A stretch of 52,941 bases of DNA from Candidatus Brevefilum sp. (GCA_019428905.1 JAHYJN010000015.1:1-52941), one strand, 5' to 3'. Shown: positions 35,501 through 44,227, counted from the first letter of the stretch. The notes: generated from the sequence alone by a model not told the origin. A program made the numbers and translations.

Positions 35501-37256
35501 TGTGCCAATCAATGTGCGTGGTAAACCTGTGGGGGTAATGTGTGTTCAGAGCATGTCCGTTGAAGGCAGGTTCTCCAATCAAGATAAGCACCTCCTCGAT
35601 ACCCTGGCGGCATATGTAGGTACAGCATTGAACAATGCCAGGCTGTATGAAGCTGCCCGGGAGGCTCGTCTTGAGGCGGACGCTGCCAACGAAACTAAGA
35701 GTGCGTTTTTAGCAATGATGAGCCACGAGATTCGCACCCCGATGAATGCCATCATTGGGATGAGTGAATTATTAATGGATACTCAACTCGATCAGGAACA
35801 GCACGATTACGTAGAAATGATCCGAAACAGTGGCGATGTATTGTTGGTGATCATCAACGATATCCTGGATCTCTCAAAAATAGAGTCAGGGCACATGGAA
35901 CTAGAAAGAGATGCTTTTGATTTACGGTCTTGTGTCGAATCTGCCCTGGATCTAGTGAGATATCCAGCCGTTCAGAAAAATCTAGAAATATTGTATCAAA
36001 TGGAATCCATGGTTCCCACGACAATCCTGGGAGATGTACTCCGCTTGCGCCAGATCATGGTCAACTTACTTAATAATGCCATCAAATTTACCAATTCTGG
36101 TGAAATTGAGCTAAATATTGCCTTGATGGGACCACCTATTAAGGAAATCAGAAAGATCGAAATCCGATTTTCTATTCGGGATACCGGCATTGGTATCCCT
36201 TCCGATCAGCTATGTCGAATATTCGAGGCATTTTCCCAAGTGGATGACTCAAGGATAAGAAAGTTTGGCGGCACAGGGTTGGGTTTGGCTATCAGTAAAC
36301 GCCTGGCTGAGATGATGGGTGGTAGGATGTGGGTTGAGAGCCAAGTTGGTGAGGGATCGACCTTCTATTTCACCATTCAGGCCCAGCCAGCACCCCGGAT
36401 GACATCGCACCTGGAATTATCGCAGGAATATCACCAGTTGGTTGGTAAGAGGATATTAATTGTTGATGATAATGTCACCAACCTAAGGATCCTGGCCAGG
36501 CAATTAAATACCTGGGGTTTGGATTGTAGAGATACGGAAAGTCCCTCACAAGCATTGATGTGGATCCAGAAAGATGAAGTCTTTGACCTAGGAATTGTGG
36601 ATCTGTGTATGCCTGAGATGGACGGCGTCAGTCTGGCTGAAAAAATTCGGAAATACCAGAACTCGAGTGAACTGCCTTTGATTTTGCTCTCATCCTTGGG
36701 CACTCGTGAAGATGTGTTTCCGGATGGATTATTTACGGCCGTATTTATTAAACCACTCAAACCAGTGAAATTGCTCCAATCACTGCTGACTATTATGAGC
36801 GAAAAGCCTTATCAGGAAGAAGACGTAAAACCTGTCACTAAAAGTGGATTTGATATTGCTGAGGTGAGTGTAAATTATCCGTTACGCATCTTGCTCGCTG
36901 AAGATAATGTCGTCAACCAGATATTTACCCTGCGCTGGTTGGAAAAGATGGGTTACGATCCAGATTTGGCAGTTAACGGTCTGGAAGTATTAACCGTCCT
37001 GGAAGTGCAACATTACGATGTGATCCTGATGGATGTACAAATGCCAGAGATGGATGGTTTGGAAGCGACACGGCAGATTTGTCAGCGTTGGCAGGGGGAT
37101 GAACGACCACAAATCATTGCCATGACCGCTTATGCCCAGAAAGAAGATCGGCAGAAATGCCTGGATGCCGGTATGGATGATTACCTCAGTAAACCCATCC
37201 GGGGTGTTGACTTAATGCAAGCTCTGATCAGGGCGGCTGATCGGATCGCATCATAA
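32598..37256 (+). CDS. Giant hybrid sensor histidine kinase: TPR, three GAF, HisKA-HATPase, two receiver domains
   Basis: A 1552-residue soluble kinase without membrane helices. Residues 1-460 are helical TPR-like repeats, as in large MalT- and adenylate-cyclase-type sensors. GAF domains lie at about 505-650, 690-845 and 865-1015, joined by coiled coils. The phosphoacceptor His1043 is in [11 protein letters not shown], followed by the ATP lid (about 1150-1265, [10 protein letters not shown] and [10 protein letters not shown]). Receiver 1 has Asp1335 ([10 protein letters not shown]) and receiver 2 Asp1479 ([10 protein letters not shown]). It starts a three-gene run with an HPt protein and a REC-PP2C phosphatase. 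It probably senses small cytosolic molecules through the GAF domains. Confidence 0.92.
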   Translation: MGEMIKTSRREAEDLLKVAQNAEVSYQWEQAIDIYTHLLESDPSDEEQALFLKGRIACFQHLGETHEAQLDVYQLFSVAKALKCQITEVEALVTQAELDYHHGRLKQACRNGQKALKISQGCENSELIAASLFTLVPVYTEMIKLTKAIACAEQAVALYESMGDLKRKSRVEIRLGFCHVLSGNVDIGKMICERSLEVTMELDNLIYQGITLNILANTETDLSKRLIYYRKALKSFEISRDFNLLALLEFNVGLSYLELGLFNRAAELIGNACDFARRTRKYNFLTHYLFFYAFCYIRLGVPDKVHDVIKEYHLLLDLADQDVSTAPFYYALNAYYYLLVGKGGKAEKYGLMAIEGFQKIAMGSGLQVLVEIANLYLAQGRIEKALSTTQKGVLIFQEFYRPTWYFPPQNIWLAHYKSLRACKHGLDDPDEIWLAIDQALCLLLSGISELSDDGLRRNFFTKIPENREIIQFWLQEARKRGEPLNRLTTLITNRGGFQEVFKRLVEIGNQMNLMRTPSELVDFIMNELLELTGAEQVDLFLVGKNGAFDLDQPTAEHHLSGQSLRRFLKRIHPILVKVKASAQPLLEFIPAQAKPLNQRSVMCVPMIFSGQITGLIYTEINGIFGRFTEQDLDLLSAFANQAGVALNNAFWSQTLEDKVEERTAALTAANLAIEQSNHELAILNSVSESLSKSLDLRALTRIIGDKLIDIFEVDSGLIMLLDPQSNLIHISYEYDKNEGGYIDDRTPFPLGKGLSSRVIFSKQPLLLNTLEEQIANGAYFDTEIFEKGNRDFSQSWLGVPIQYKDQTLGLVALGNDRPHSFNQENLNLLQMVTINMGASIVNARLFDETTHLLEETEQRNAELATINAVTQEMAGELAIDALIHLVGDQIRSIFQADIAYLALLDETGEMITFPYIYGEPKAPIKFGQGLTSRIIESGESLLINEALNEKTRDLGIDPIGKQAQAYLGVPINVRGKPVGVMCVQSMSVEGRFSNQDKHLLDTLAAYVGTALNNARLYEAAREARLEADAANETKSAFLAMMSHEIRTPMNAIIGMSELLMDTQLDQEQHDYVEMIRNSGDVLLVIINDILDLSKIESGHMELERDAFDLRSCVESALDLVRYPAVQKNLEILYQMESMVPTTILGDVLRLRQIMVNLLNNAIKFTNSGEIELNIALMGPPIKEIRKIEIRFSIRDTGIGIPSDQLCRIFEAFSQVDDSRIRKFGGTGLGLAISKRLAEMMGGRMWVESQVGEGSTFYFTIQAQPAPRMTSHLELSQEYHQLVGKRILIVDDNVTNLRILARQLNTWGLDCRDTESPSQALMWIQKDEVFDLGIVDLCMPEMDGVSLAEKIRKYQNSSELPLILLSSLGTREDVFPDGLFTAVFIKPLKPVKLLQSLLTIMSEKPYQEEDVKPVTKSGFDIAEVSVNYPLRILLAEDNVVNQIFTLRWLEKMGYDPDLAVNGLEVLTVLEVQHYDVILMDVQMPEMDGLEATRQICQRWQGDERPQIIAMTAYAQKEDRQKCLDAGMDDYLSKPIRGVDLMQALIRAADRIAS

Positions 37257-37265
37257 GGAGCAAAC

Positions 37266-37622
37266 GTGGATCCACTTTTGGAAATTGACAACCAAATATT
37301 TAACGAGTTAAAGAAGGATCTGGGGGATGATTTTCTGCTTGGGGTGCTAGATGTCTATCATGATGATGCGAGAAAGCAGTTGAAATTATTGGAATCTGCA
37401 TTGGGCCAAGGTGATTCCACAGCCTTCATGGAAGCAGCACACTTGCTAAAATCAACCAGTCTCATTTTTGGTGCGTTAGCCTTTGGCAACCTGGCTCGGG
37501 ACCTAGAGCTGCTCGGTTTAGCGGGGAATATCGCAGACTCACGTGAAAAACTCACGCAGTTGCAAAGGGCATGTGACGCGCTTCATCACGTTTTGAAGGA
37601 TTTATGTCATGTATCAAGTTAG
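37266..37622 (+). CDS. Histidine phosphotransfer (HPt) domain protein
   Basis: A 118-residue single HPt helical bundle. The acceptor is His59 in AAHLLKSTSLIFGA, matching the HPt consensus AHxLKGxS. It starts 9 bp after the kinase stop and its end overlaps the next gene by 14 bp. It would pass phosphate from the kinase's receiver domains to a further receiver, most simply the one in the next gene. Confidence 0.9.
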   Translation: MDPLLEIDNQIFNELKKDLGDDFLLGVLDVYHDDARKQLKLLESALGQGDSTAFMEAAHLLKSTSLIFGALAFGNLARDLELLGLAGNIADSREKLTQLQRACDALHHVLKDLCHVSS

Positions 37623-38757
37623 AAAGCGTAATCTGCTTGTGGTTGATGATGATCCTGTCAACCGGATGGTGATGGGGAAGTATCTTGAAAATGAAGGGCA
37701 TCAGGTTTTTTATGCGATCAACGGGTATGAAGCGCTTCAAGTACTCGGCCTTAAATCTGTTGATATGGTGCTGCTAGACATTGTAATGCCTGAAATGAAC
37801 GGATACCAGGTCCTTGAACAGGTGGTCGCCGATCCGGTTTTACGTGATATTCCAGTAATTGTCATTTCTGCGATTGAGCATATGGACAGTGTGGTACGCT
37901 GCATTGAAATGGGGGCTGAGGATTACCTCACCAAGCCGATCAATCGTGTACTCTTGAAGGCGCGCCTTGATGTCTGCCTTGAGAAGAAGCGCTTGCGGGA
38001 CCAACAAACAGCCCATCTGCGACGTTTGGAACGGGAGATGGAAATCGCTCGGCAAACCCAGTTGAGTATTCTGCCCGAAGAACTACCGCAGGTGACCGGA
38101 TATCGTTTGGGGGCTTTGATGATCCCGGCTCGGGCGGTTGGTGGGGATTTTTATGATGTGATCGACTTGGGTGGTCAACAATGGGGTATTGTGATTGGTG
38201 ATGTGTCCGGTAAAGGATTGCCGGCAGCCCTGTTTATGACGCTGACCTACAGCCTGTTGCGTATGGAAGCTGCCCATCATATTCCTCCGGGTCAGGCGCT
38301 GGTCAATGTCAACCAGACTTTGTTGGGGATGAATAGTGCGAGTATGTTTGTAACTGTTCTGTGTGGGATATTGGACGCGAAAGAGGGGAGTTTTTCCTAT
38401 GCCCGTGCTGGACACCCGCAGCCAATGATTATCTCATCCGGCGGGGATGTACTGGATAATCCTATGGGAAGCAGCCAAGCGATTGGGCTGTTTGAGGATC
38501 TTCAGATAGATGAACAGACAGTGAAAATCCCGCCGGGTGGGGTTGTACTGTTGTACAGTGATGGATTGAGTGAGGCGACAGACTCAGCAGATCGACAATT
38601 CGGGGAGGAACGCTTACCACTTGTCTTGAGGGATCTGATACGTCAAGAACCCCAGGCGATGTGTGAGGGGCTGTGGGAAGAAGCTCAGCTTTATTGTGGC
38701 GTTAACCCTCAACAGGATGATTTCACGCTTGTGGTGATTAAATCAGTCAACTGCTAA
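37609..38757 (+). CDS. Receiver-domain PP2C phosphatase (RsbU/SpoIIE type)
   Basis: A 382-residue two-domain response regulator. The receiver (1-120) has Asp57 in VLLDIVMPEMNG. A short coiled linker (about 125-150) leads to a PP2C-type SpoIIE phosphatase with GGDFYDVI, GDVSGKGLPAA, ARAGHPQP, YSDGLSEATD and DDFTLVVI. Such proteins dephosphorylate anti-sigma-factor antagonists when their receiver is phosphorylated. No RsbV- or RsbW-like gene is adjacent. The end product is probably a general stress or sigma-factor switch elsewhere in the genome. Confidence 0.92.
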   Translation: MYQVRKRNLLVVDDDPVNRMVMGKYLENEGHQVFYAINGYEALQVLGLKSVDMVLLDIVMPEMNGYQVLEQVVADPVLRDIPVIVISAIEHMDSVVRCIEMGAEDYLTKPINRVLLKARLDVCLEKKRLRDQQTAHLRRLEREMEIARQTQLSILPEELPQVTGYRLGALMIPARAVGGDFYDVIDLGGQQWGIVIGDVSGKGLPAALFMTLTYSLLRMEAAHHIPPGQALVNVNQTLLGMNSASMFVTVLCGILDAKEGSFSYARAGHPQPMIISSGGDVLDNPMGSSQAIGLFEDLQIDEQTVKIPPGGVVLLYSDGLSEATDSADRQFGEERLPLVLRDLIRQEPQAMCEGLWEEAQLYCGVNPQQDDFTLVVIKSVNC

Positions 38758-38856
38758 GGTGAAATTAATGATTGAAGGGTATTAATTTGAGCTAAGCACA
38801 TCGAGTTCCAGTTGCATCTCTTGTTCGCAGAGGTATGATTATGTCCTACCCGGTAG

Positions 38857-38915
38857 GTAGGATTGTCCTACCCTTTGTGTAGGATTGTCCTACATTGAGG
38901 TTAGGATTGCTCTAC
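38857..38915. repeat. Three 22 bp-spaced dyads (GTAGGATTGTCCTAC)
   Basis: Two identical dyads at 38857-38871 and 38879-38893 and a degenerate third at 38901-38915, in a 22 bp register, i.e. about two helical turns. A fourth related arm (CCTACCCGGTAGG) lies just before them. They lie between the phosphatase gene and the tRNA-Ser genes. They could be an operator array or hairpins. Confidence 0.65.
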
Positions 38916-38954
38916 CTTGTGGTGAAAGTAGATTAATGTTAGAATTCATGTTCC

Positions 38955-39041
38955 GGAGGGATGGCCGAGTGGTTTAAGGCGCCTGTCTTGAAAACAGGTG
39001 TGGGTTTACGCCCACCGTGGGTTCGAATCCCTCTCCCTCCG
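38955..39041 (+). tRNA. tRNA-Ser (anticodon TGA)
   Basis: An 87-base tRNA. Acceptor arms GGAGGGA and TCCCTCC pair fully with discriminator G. The anticodon loop CTTGAAA shows TGA, and the long variable arm (GTGGGTTTACGCCCAC) is typical of serine tRNA. The T loop contains GGTTCGAATC. CCA is not encoded. Confidence 0.97.
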
Positions 39042-39078
39042 CCTGGAAGTTTGAGGGTAAAATAAACAATTGAACATT

Positions 39079-39168
39079 GGGGAGGTGCCAGAGTGGTTGA
39101 TTGGGGCCGCCTGCTAAGTGGTTGTTGGGTTTATTGCTCAACCGGGGGTTCGAATCCCCCCCTCCCCG
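39079..39168 (+). tRNA. tRNA-Ser (anticodon GCT)
   Basis: A 90-base tRNA with acceptor arms GGGGAGG and CCTCCCC and discriminator G. The anticodon loop CTGCTAA reads GCT. A long variable arm and the T loop GGTTCGAATC are present. It is 37 bp after the first tRNA-Ser, probably on one transcript. Confidence 0.95.
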
Positions 39169-39175
39169 CTGAATG

Positions 39176-39210
39176 AACCGGTTTGTTAATATCAACGAGC
39201 CGGTTTTTGT
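39176..39210 (+). terminator. Terminator after the tRNA pair
   Basis: AACCGG (39176-39181) pairs with CCGGTT (39200-39205), followed by a TTT run. The stem is only six pairs with a loose inner part, so strength is moderate. Confidence 0.6.
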
Positions 39211-39452
39211 TATAGATGCGTAATATTCTTGAGGTATGCCCTGTGTACGGTCACCTGTTTAGTTTTGTAGGGTGCACAGGGCAAAAACGAATTATTCATT
39301 CGTAGGGTGCGGTCTGAGACCTGCCCTGAGAGCGTAGCTCGTGAGGGTGACCGCACCATTTTAAAAATTTCATCCAAGTTGAATTGATCAAAACTTTCAT
39401 AATTGCAGGAATAAGACGGCTACGAAAGATTGCTTACCATCCACGGTCTGGA

Positions 39453-39893
39453 TTATTCAACTGCCGAGACGATCAACAGCCCTTCCATGCCGGCCTGGCG
39501 ATGACCGGAGACGCTGCAGTAGTAAAAGAACGTACCTGCCTGGTCAACAACGAATTGGACCGTCTCTTCCTCACCAACACCGCCAAATACGGGGGTGGCG
39601 GCATCGAATTCATCAATCACGATGTCATGGAAGCGGCCGTCGTCGTTGACCAGGGTGATGGCGACGGTGTCACCAACGCTGGCTTGCAGGTCTGGGTTGA
39701 CCTGGCCGTCAATCTCGCCGCCGACGCCGATGAATAGCAGTTGACCGTCATCAGACGCGGTCTTAAGGGTATAGCGGATTTCTGCTGGAGCTGCTGCCCT
39801 TGGTCCGCTTTCCACTGAGGAAGCTGGGCTGCAGGCAGCCAGCAGCAGGGCGGCAGCCAGTAATAGGGTCAGCAGGTGCTGATGCCTTTTCAT
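39453..39893 (-). CDS. Cupredoxin-domain lipoprotein
   Basis: A 146-residue outer-face copper protein. A lipobox (LLAAC) follows the signal helix. The cupredoxin fold has the type I copper ligands: FHDIVID supplies the first His, and FYYCSVSGHRQAGMEG supplies Cys, the second His and Met. It resembles plastocyanin-like electron carriers and the cupredoxin part of nitrite reductases. I chose ATG 39893 (MKRHQHL); earlier in-frame ATGs exist at 39905 and 39917. No nitrite or nitrous oxide reductase gene is next to it, so its electron partner is unknown. Confidence 0.87.
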   Translation of the reverse strand: MKRHQHLLTLLLAAALLLAACSPASSVESGPRAAAPAEIRYTLKTASDDGQLLFIGVGGEIDGQVNPDLQASVGDTVAITLVNDDGRFHDIVIDEFDAATPVFGGVGEEETVQFVVDQAGTFFYYCSVSGHRQAGMEGLLIVSAVE

Positions 39894-40200
39894 GATGTGG
39901 TACATACGGTCCTCCAATTAATTATTATATATTCGATCATATTTATCTATAATATACCGTCTCAGGTTGGCTAATGCCAAGTCAGGGCATGTCTTCGTAA
40001 ACTCGACACTTTATGCCGAGCCCTGACTCTACCTAACCAGCTTTTGTTGAATACACCGAATAAACCGCCTTATTTATGGTGGGTTGACGGGTGGTAATCT
40101 GTAGGGTGTGCACCTCTCCTGTGCACCTCTCCTGTGCGCCCCAACCTCGGACGCACCGGTACACATTTACTTTTTCTGCTCAGCCCAAGCCAGAAAAACA

Positions 40201-40287
40201 AAAATCCCGGGGATCTTAAGTTGGATTGATGACTTAACCGCTATCGTAAGATAGACACCTTTCTCCACCTCAGATCCCCGGGATTTT
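40201..40287. repeat. Palindromic intergenic element, copy 3 (A-T variant)
   Basis: The longest arms: a perfect 16 bp AAAATCCCGGGGATCT (40201-40216) and its complement (40272-40287). A second inner stem, TTAAGT and ACTTAA, can form inside. Confidence 0.87.
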
Positions 40288-40516
40288 AATCAGTAAATTG
40301 CGCAGCGGTTCGCCTGAAGCGCCATTAATATCCTTGAAGCTAAGCGGAACCCCTGAAGCATCAGCGAACTCGACTCGAAGAGCGTTTCGCAGAGAGTGCT
40401 ACGCGAAGGGGCAGAAGCGTTAGCGGAGTGGGACAAGGCGCATCAGGTAAACCATCCATAGAAGATTAAATCACCATAGATTCTTGATTTATGCTGCCAA
40501 TTAAGGAATAAAACAT

Positions 40517-40601
40517 AAATCCCGGGGGTCTTTGTTTGAAGGTGGTCGATGGTGTTTGTTGTTTGCGGAACCCTTCTGACTTCCTCAGACCCCCGGGATT
40601 T
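40517..40601. repeat. Palindromic intergenic element, copy 4 (G-C variant)
   Basis: Perfect 15 bp arms, AAATCCCGGGGGTCT (40517-40531) and its complement (40587-40601). Same variant as copy 1, with an unrelated centre. Confidence 0.87.
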
Positions 40602-40892
40602 TAATCAGTGCGCAGGGGTCGTCTGCACACCTAGTAAATCAAAACGATAAGTGTGTTGACCTAACTAATAATTTGTGCGCTCGAAAACGGAGCGCACCCT
40701 GCGGTCTTTTTCCCGCCAACCCACCCTACGACTGATTCGCCCACCTCATACCCAGTACCAAATACCCAATACCTGTTGACCCATTCACTATTCACTATTC
40801 ACGATATTCGAATGTGATTTAAGTCGTATTGGTAACCGACATCTCATGATAAGATAACCATTGCCACGAAACCGAAAAGGAGAAATTTAACC

Positions 40893-42578
40893 ATGAGTAA
40901 TGCGATGTTTTGTTTCCAATGCCAAGAAACTTCGAAAAATGTAGGTTGTAAAGTGATCGGCGTGTGCGGAAAGACGTCAGAGGTCGCCAACCTGCAGGAT
41001 TTGCTGGTCTACCTGCTGAAAGGGATTGCCTTCTGGGGCACCCGCGGCCGGGAGATGGGTGTGATTCACCCGGAAACGGATTTGTTTATCGCCCAAGCGC
41101 TGTTTGCGACGATCACTAATGCCAATTTTGACCCCGATCGTTTTGTTGGCTATATTCGGGAAGCCATCGACCGGCGGGAAGCCTTACGCTCAGCGGCTCA
41201 AAACCGCTGTGAAGAGCTGCACGGAAAGCCATGCCCAGAAACGGGACCAGATTGGGCAACCTGGAAGCCTGAAGCGTATGAGATTGACATCCTGCTAGCG
41301 AAAGCTGCCCAGGTGGGGGTGATGGCGGATGAACACCTGGATGAGGATATCCGTTCTTTACGCGAACTGATTACTTACGGCTTGAAAGGCACGGCAGCCT
41401 ATACCGAGCATGCCTATGTGTTGGGCGAGGATGACCCGGAGATCCTGCACTTCATGCAGGATATGCTGGAAGCGACCACCAATGGTGACCTGTCTGTCGA
41501 TGAGCTGACCGGACTGGTGCTCAAAACCGGCGAAATGGGGCTGCGCGCCATGGCGCTGTTGGATAAAGCGAACACTGATGCTTATGGCCATCCTGAACCG
41601 ACCCAGGTTTATCTCGGCGTCCGCCCGGGACCGGGCATCCTGGTCAGCGGGCACGATTTGCGTGATTTAGACGAACTGCTGCAGCAGACCGAGGGCACCG
41701 GGGTCAATGTGTACACCCATTCCGAGATGCTGCCCGCCCAGGCCTACCCGGCTTTTAAAAAGTATGCACATTTCGCCGGCAATTACGGCGGGTCCTGGTG
41801 GCACCAACGTGAGGAATTCGAGTCCTTTGGCGGCCCGATCCTGATGACCACCAACTGTATCGTTAGGGTCAAAGAGAGCTACATCGACCGGCTGTTTACC
41901 ACGGGGCAGGCGGGCTATCCCGGCTGCGCCCACATTCCCGACCGGGTGCCCGGTGAGCAGAAGGATTTTTCGGCTATCATTGAACTGGCGAAAACCTGCC
42001 CCGACCCGATTCCACTGGAAGATAAAACCATCACCACCGGGTTTGCCCGGCAAACGGTGCTGGCCCATGCCGGTGCGGTGATCGACGCGGTCAAAGCCGG
42101 GGATATTCAACGCTTTGTGGTCATGGGCGGCTGTGACGGCCGGTCAAAGGACCGCCAGTATTTCACGAATGTCGCTGAAACCATGCCCGATAATACGGTT
42201 ATCCTGACTGCCGGGTGTGCCAAGTACCGCTACAACAAGCTCGATTTGGGTGAAATCAACGGCATCCCCCGTTTGCTGGATGCCGGGCAGTGTAATGACT
42301 CCTATTCGCTGATCCGAACAGCCCAAGCGCTGGCTGGGGCCTTTGAGGTTAGTGATGTGAATGACCTGCCCATCTCGTATGATATCGCCTGGTATGAGCA
42401 GAAGGCGGTGATTGTGCTGCTGGCGCTGCTGCACCTGGGGATCCGCAAGATCCGGCTTGGGCCGACACTGCCAGCTTTCTTATCCCCGAATGTGATCTCG
42501 GTGCTGGTGAAGAATTTTGACCTTAAGCCAATAGATTCGGTAGAAGAAGATATCCGGGCGATGATGGCGGGCAATTAA
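40893..42578 (+). CDS. hcp: Hybrid cluster protein (hydroxylamine reductase)
   Basis: A 561-residue iron-sulfur protein carrying the hybrid [Fe-S-O] cluster, which reduces hydroxylamine and is used in nitric oxide detoxification under anoxia. The N-terminal cluster ligands are Cys7, Cys10, Cys19 and Cys25. The hybrid-cluster ligands are seen further on in the blocks NYGGSWW and TGQAGYPGCAHIP, then GGCDGRSKDRQYF and ILTAGCAKYRYNKL. AAAAGGAG lies upstream of ATG 40893. Downstream on the same strand are a cupin and a DUF998 gene. No HcpR-type operator is obvious. Confidence 0.95.
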   Translation: MSNAMFCFQCQETSKNVGCKVIGVCGKTSEVANLQDLLVYLLKGIAFWGTRGREMGVIHPETDLFIAQALFATITNANFDPDRFVGYIREAIDRREALRSAAQNRCEELHGKPCPETGPDWATWKPEAYEIDILLAKAAQVGVMADEHLDEDIRSLRELITYGLKGTAAYTEHAYVLGEDDPEILHFMQDMLEATTNGDLSVDELTGLVLKTGEMGLRAMALLDKANTDAYGHPEPTQVYLGVRPGPGILVSGHDLRDLDELLQQTEGTGVNVYTHSEMLPAQAYPAFKKYAHFAGNYGGSWWHQREEFESFGGPILMTTNCIVRVKESYIDRLFTTGQAGYPGCAHIPDRVPGEQKDFSAIIELAKTCPDPIPLEDKTITTGFARQTVLAHAGAVIDAVKAGDIQRFVVMGGCDGRSKDRQYFTNVAETMPDNTVILTAGCAKYRYNKLDLGEINGIPRLLDAGQCNDSYSLIRTAQALAGAFEVSDVNDLPISYDIAWYEQKAVIVLLALLHLGIRKIRLGPTLPAFLSPNVISVLVKNFDLKPIDSVEEDIRAMMAGN

Positions 42579-42593
42579 CAATTTTGATGGAGG

Positions 42594-42671
42594 GTGGTGT
42601 TGGCGGGAGAACCAAGCGATTCTTCACATGCGAATCGTTTTGGAGAAACCAATTCTCCGCCATCCCACCAC
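42594..42671 (+). promoter_or_regulatory. Structured leader between hcp and the cupin gene
   Basis: Nested complementary arms: GTGGTG (42594-42599) with CACCAC (42666-42671), GGCGG (42602-42606) with CCGCC (42657-42661), CGATTC with GAATCG (42617-42622, 42632-42637), and GGAGAA with TTCTCC (42642-42647, 42653-42658). The GGCGG and GGAGAA pairings compete. They may form an mRNA control or processing structure. Confidence 0.4.
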
Positions 42672-42709
42672 ACAACAACGGGCAAAATGAAGAAAGGAAT
42701 CGTCATCAG

Positions 42710-43033
42710 ATGATTGAACAAATATTTCCATTGGCACGAGGTCCCGAACGAACGGTCGAAAAGGTGATCCAGGATGATAACCTGGATTACATCCACATGC
42801 TGTTTAATAAGGATGAAGGCTTGCCCGTGCATTACTCGAATTCGAATGTGTATATGACGGTGCTGCAAGGCACGTTGACCATCGGGCTGAATGACCAAGA
42901 AGACCATCACTATCTGGCCCATACCCTGCTGCAGATTCCTTATAAAGTCAAAATGAATGTCAGGAATACGCATGATGAGGTGCTGGAACTGCTGGTGATC
43001 AAAGCGCCTGCACCGAAAAACTACCCTGTATAA
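42710..43033 (+). CDS. Small cupin-domain protein
   Basis: A 107-residue single cupin. ATG 42710 is preferred because AAAGGA lies about 12 bases upstream and the cupin homology starts at MIEQIFPLARG; the open frame back to 42584 covers a structured leader instead. The cupin strands include GLPVHYSNSNVYMTVLQGTLT and IPYKVKMNVRN. Only part of the classic metal motif is kept. It follows hcp and precedes a DUF998 gene on the same strand. Function unknown. Confidence 0.7.
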   Translation: MIEQIFPLARGPERTVEKVIQDDNLDYIHMLFNKDEGLPVHYSNSNVYMTVLQGTLTIGLNDQEDHHYLAHTLLQIPYKVKMNVRNTHDEVLELLVIKAPAPKNYPV

Positions 43034-43042
43034 TGGCGGTGT

Positions 43043-43723
43043 ATGAAAGCAGCCTTTCATAAACTATTAATGCCGGTTAACCCGAACATTTCTCGGGCTC
43101 GTTGGGTGATTTTGCTCCTGTTGGCCTTATCGGTGACTGCCCTGCTGCTGGCACCGCGGCTGGTGCCGGAGGGTTATTCCTGGCTGACCCACACCACCAG
43201 TGAATCAGCAGCCCAAGGATTGAAAGGCGCGTGGCTGGCACGTCTAGGATTTTTACTGTTTGGGTTCGCGGTCGTATGGCTGGCAGGGGCGGCATCCAGA
43301 ACCTGGGCGCGTACTGTCACCTGGATGCACCTGGCTTTTGGTGTATTAATGATCAGTACAGCTGCATTTTCCCACCAGCCGTTTATCCCTGGGGTGGCCT
43401 TCGACCCGGTTGAAGATTGGTTGCACTCGCTCACTGCAACGCTGATGGGATTTGCTTTTGCTTTTGGCGTCTTGGCGCGCTTTTTACAGCGGGGTGCTCG
43501 CTTGAATGGGGTGGGGCTGTTTGATTTGGTTGCGGTAGGGGCGTCTGTATTCATCCCGTTGTTGATGGCTTCCAACGCTTCCCTGGTTGGCTTAACCCAG
43601 CGCTTGATGTTCCTGGTGGCCTATATCTGGTATGGCAAGGAAGCCTACACCCTTCCCCGCATATTGTCACGTGTTAAGATTGCTGCAGAAAATCAATCCC
43701 TGCAGCGAGATTATGATTACTAG
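43043..43723 (+). CDS. DUF998-like membrane protein
   Basis: A 226-residue membrane protein with six helices. The pattern YSWLTHTTSESAAQG followed by WLARLGFLLFG is the DUF998 core, in which the tyrosine, serine and glycine residues are conserved. Function unknown. It starts 9 bp after the cupin gene and ends the hcp-cupin-DUF998 run. Confidence 0.75.
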   Translation: MKAAFHKLLMPVNPNISRARWVILLLLALSVTALLLAPRLVPEGYSWLTHTTSESAAQGLKGAWLARLGFLLFGFAVVWLAGAASRTWARTVTWMHLAFGVLMISTAAFSHQPFIPGVAFDPVEDWLHSLTATLMGFAFAFGVLARFLQRGARLNGVGLFDLVAVGASVFIPLLMASNASLVGLTQRLMFLVAYIWYGKEAYTLPRILSRVKIAAENQSLQRDYDY

Positions 43724-43843
43724 CCAATACTTTATCAAATTTCTGATACGAAAAAACGAACCAAAGCGGGATCACACACCATGCAGGGTGGTCTTTCCCT
43801 GTGCAGGTATAAATTAACTTGGTATGTTTATCAAACGACGAAG

Positions 43844-43849
43844 TATAAT
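43844..43849 (+). promoter_or_regulatory. -10 box of the sigma-1.1-like gene
   Basis: TATAAT at 43844-43849 gives a leader of about 31 bases to ATG 43886. No good -35 at 17 bp, though TTGGTA occurs 19 bp upstream. Confidence 0.35.
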
Positions 43850-43885
43850 ATGGTCATAAAATCTGGTTCTTAGAAGTAATGCAGA

Positions 43886-44122
43886 ATGAGCGAATCACAA
43901 CCCACATCCACAGAATATGTTTCACCCCTGGCGCGCTTATTTCACAAGGCTCGATCGCAGGGCTATTTAACCTATGATGAAATCCTGGCAGTCATGCCAT
44001 ATCCCGATTTGACGCTGGACCAATTGGATCGGTTATTTGCAGCATTGCTGGCAGCGGAGATCCCCTATGGCGATGCAGGCGCGCTTGGCGCGCATCCTGG
44101 GGATAATCAACAGGGAAGCTGA
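43886..44122 (+). CDS. Stand-alone sigma factor region 1.1-like protein
   Basis: A 78-residue acidic protein. Residues 14-60 (ARLFHKARSQGYLTYDEIL then PDLTLDQLDRLFAALLAAEIP) read like region 1.1 of primary sigma-70 factors, where the same GYLTYDEI block and the DQLD helix occur. Region 1.1 normally shields the DNA-binding parts of RpoD. Here it is the whole protein, with no regions 1.2 to 4. It could bind RNA polymerase or a sigma factor in trans, or be a decayed fragment. The motif match is seen; the function is inferred. Confidence 0.7.
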   Translation: MSESQPTSTEYVSPLARLFHKARSQGYLTYDEILAVMPYPDLTLDQLDRLFAALLAAEIPYGDAGALGAHPGDNQQGS

Positions 44123-44227
44123 TAATAATGATGATGCTGGGGGATAAAGGGGACTTTTTTATGCTACTGGTTGAACAAATTTCGTGATCAGCCCTCACCT
44201 GCAATTAAGTGAGGTTGATTGGCTTGC

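Larger units (their letters stand above)
39894..40892. other. Large intergenic region, dense in repeats
   Basis: No gene supported across about 1 kb. It contains the 23 bp repeat at 39990-40012 (inverse of 11270-11292), a tandem TGTGCACCTCTCC pair near 40108-40135, two complete palindromic elements (40201-40287 and 40517-40601), the AGCGGAACCCCTGAAGCA repeat near 40349 and short GTGAAT-type repeats near 40790. The hcp promoter must lie after about 40810 but no clear -10 was found. Confidence 0.6.

Noticed and set aside
38857-38915. Short CRISPR array
   Set aside because: The repeats are 15 bp dyads with 7 bp between them and no spacers of fixed useful length; no cas genes nearby.
39453-39893. 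Copper nitrite reductase
   Set aside because: Only one cupredoxin domain of about 100 residues is present, with type I ligands and no type II site.
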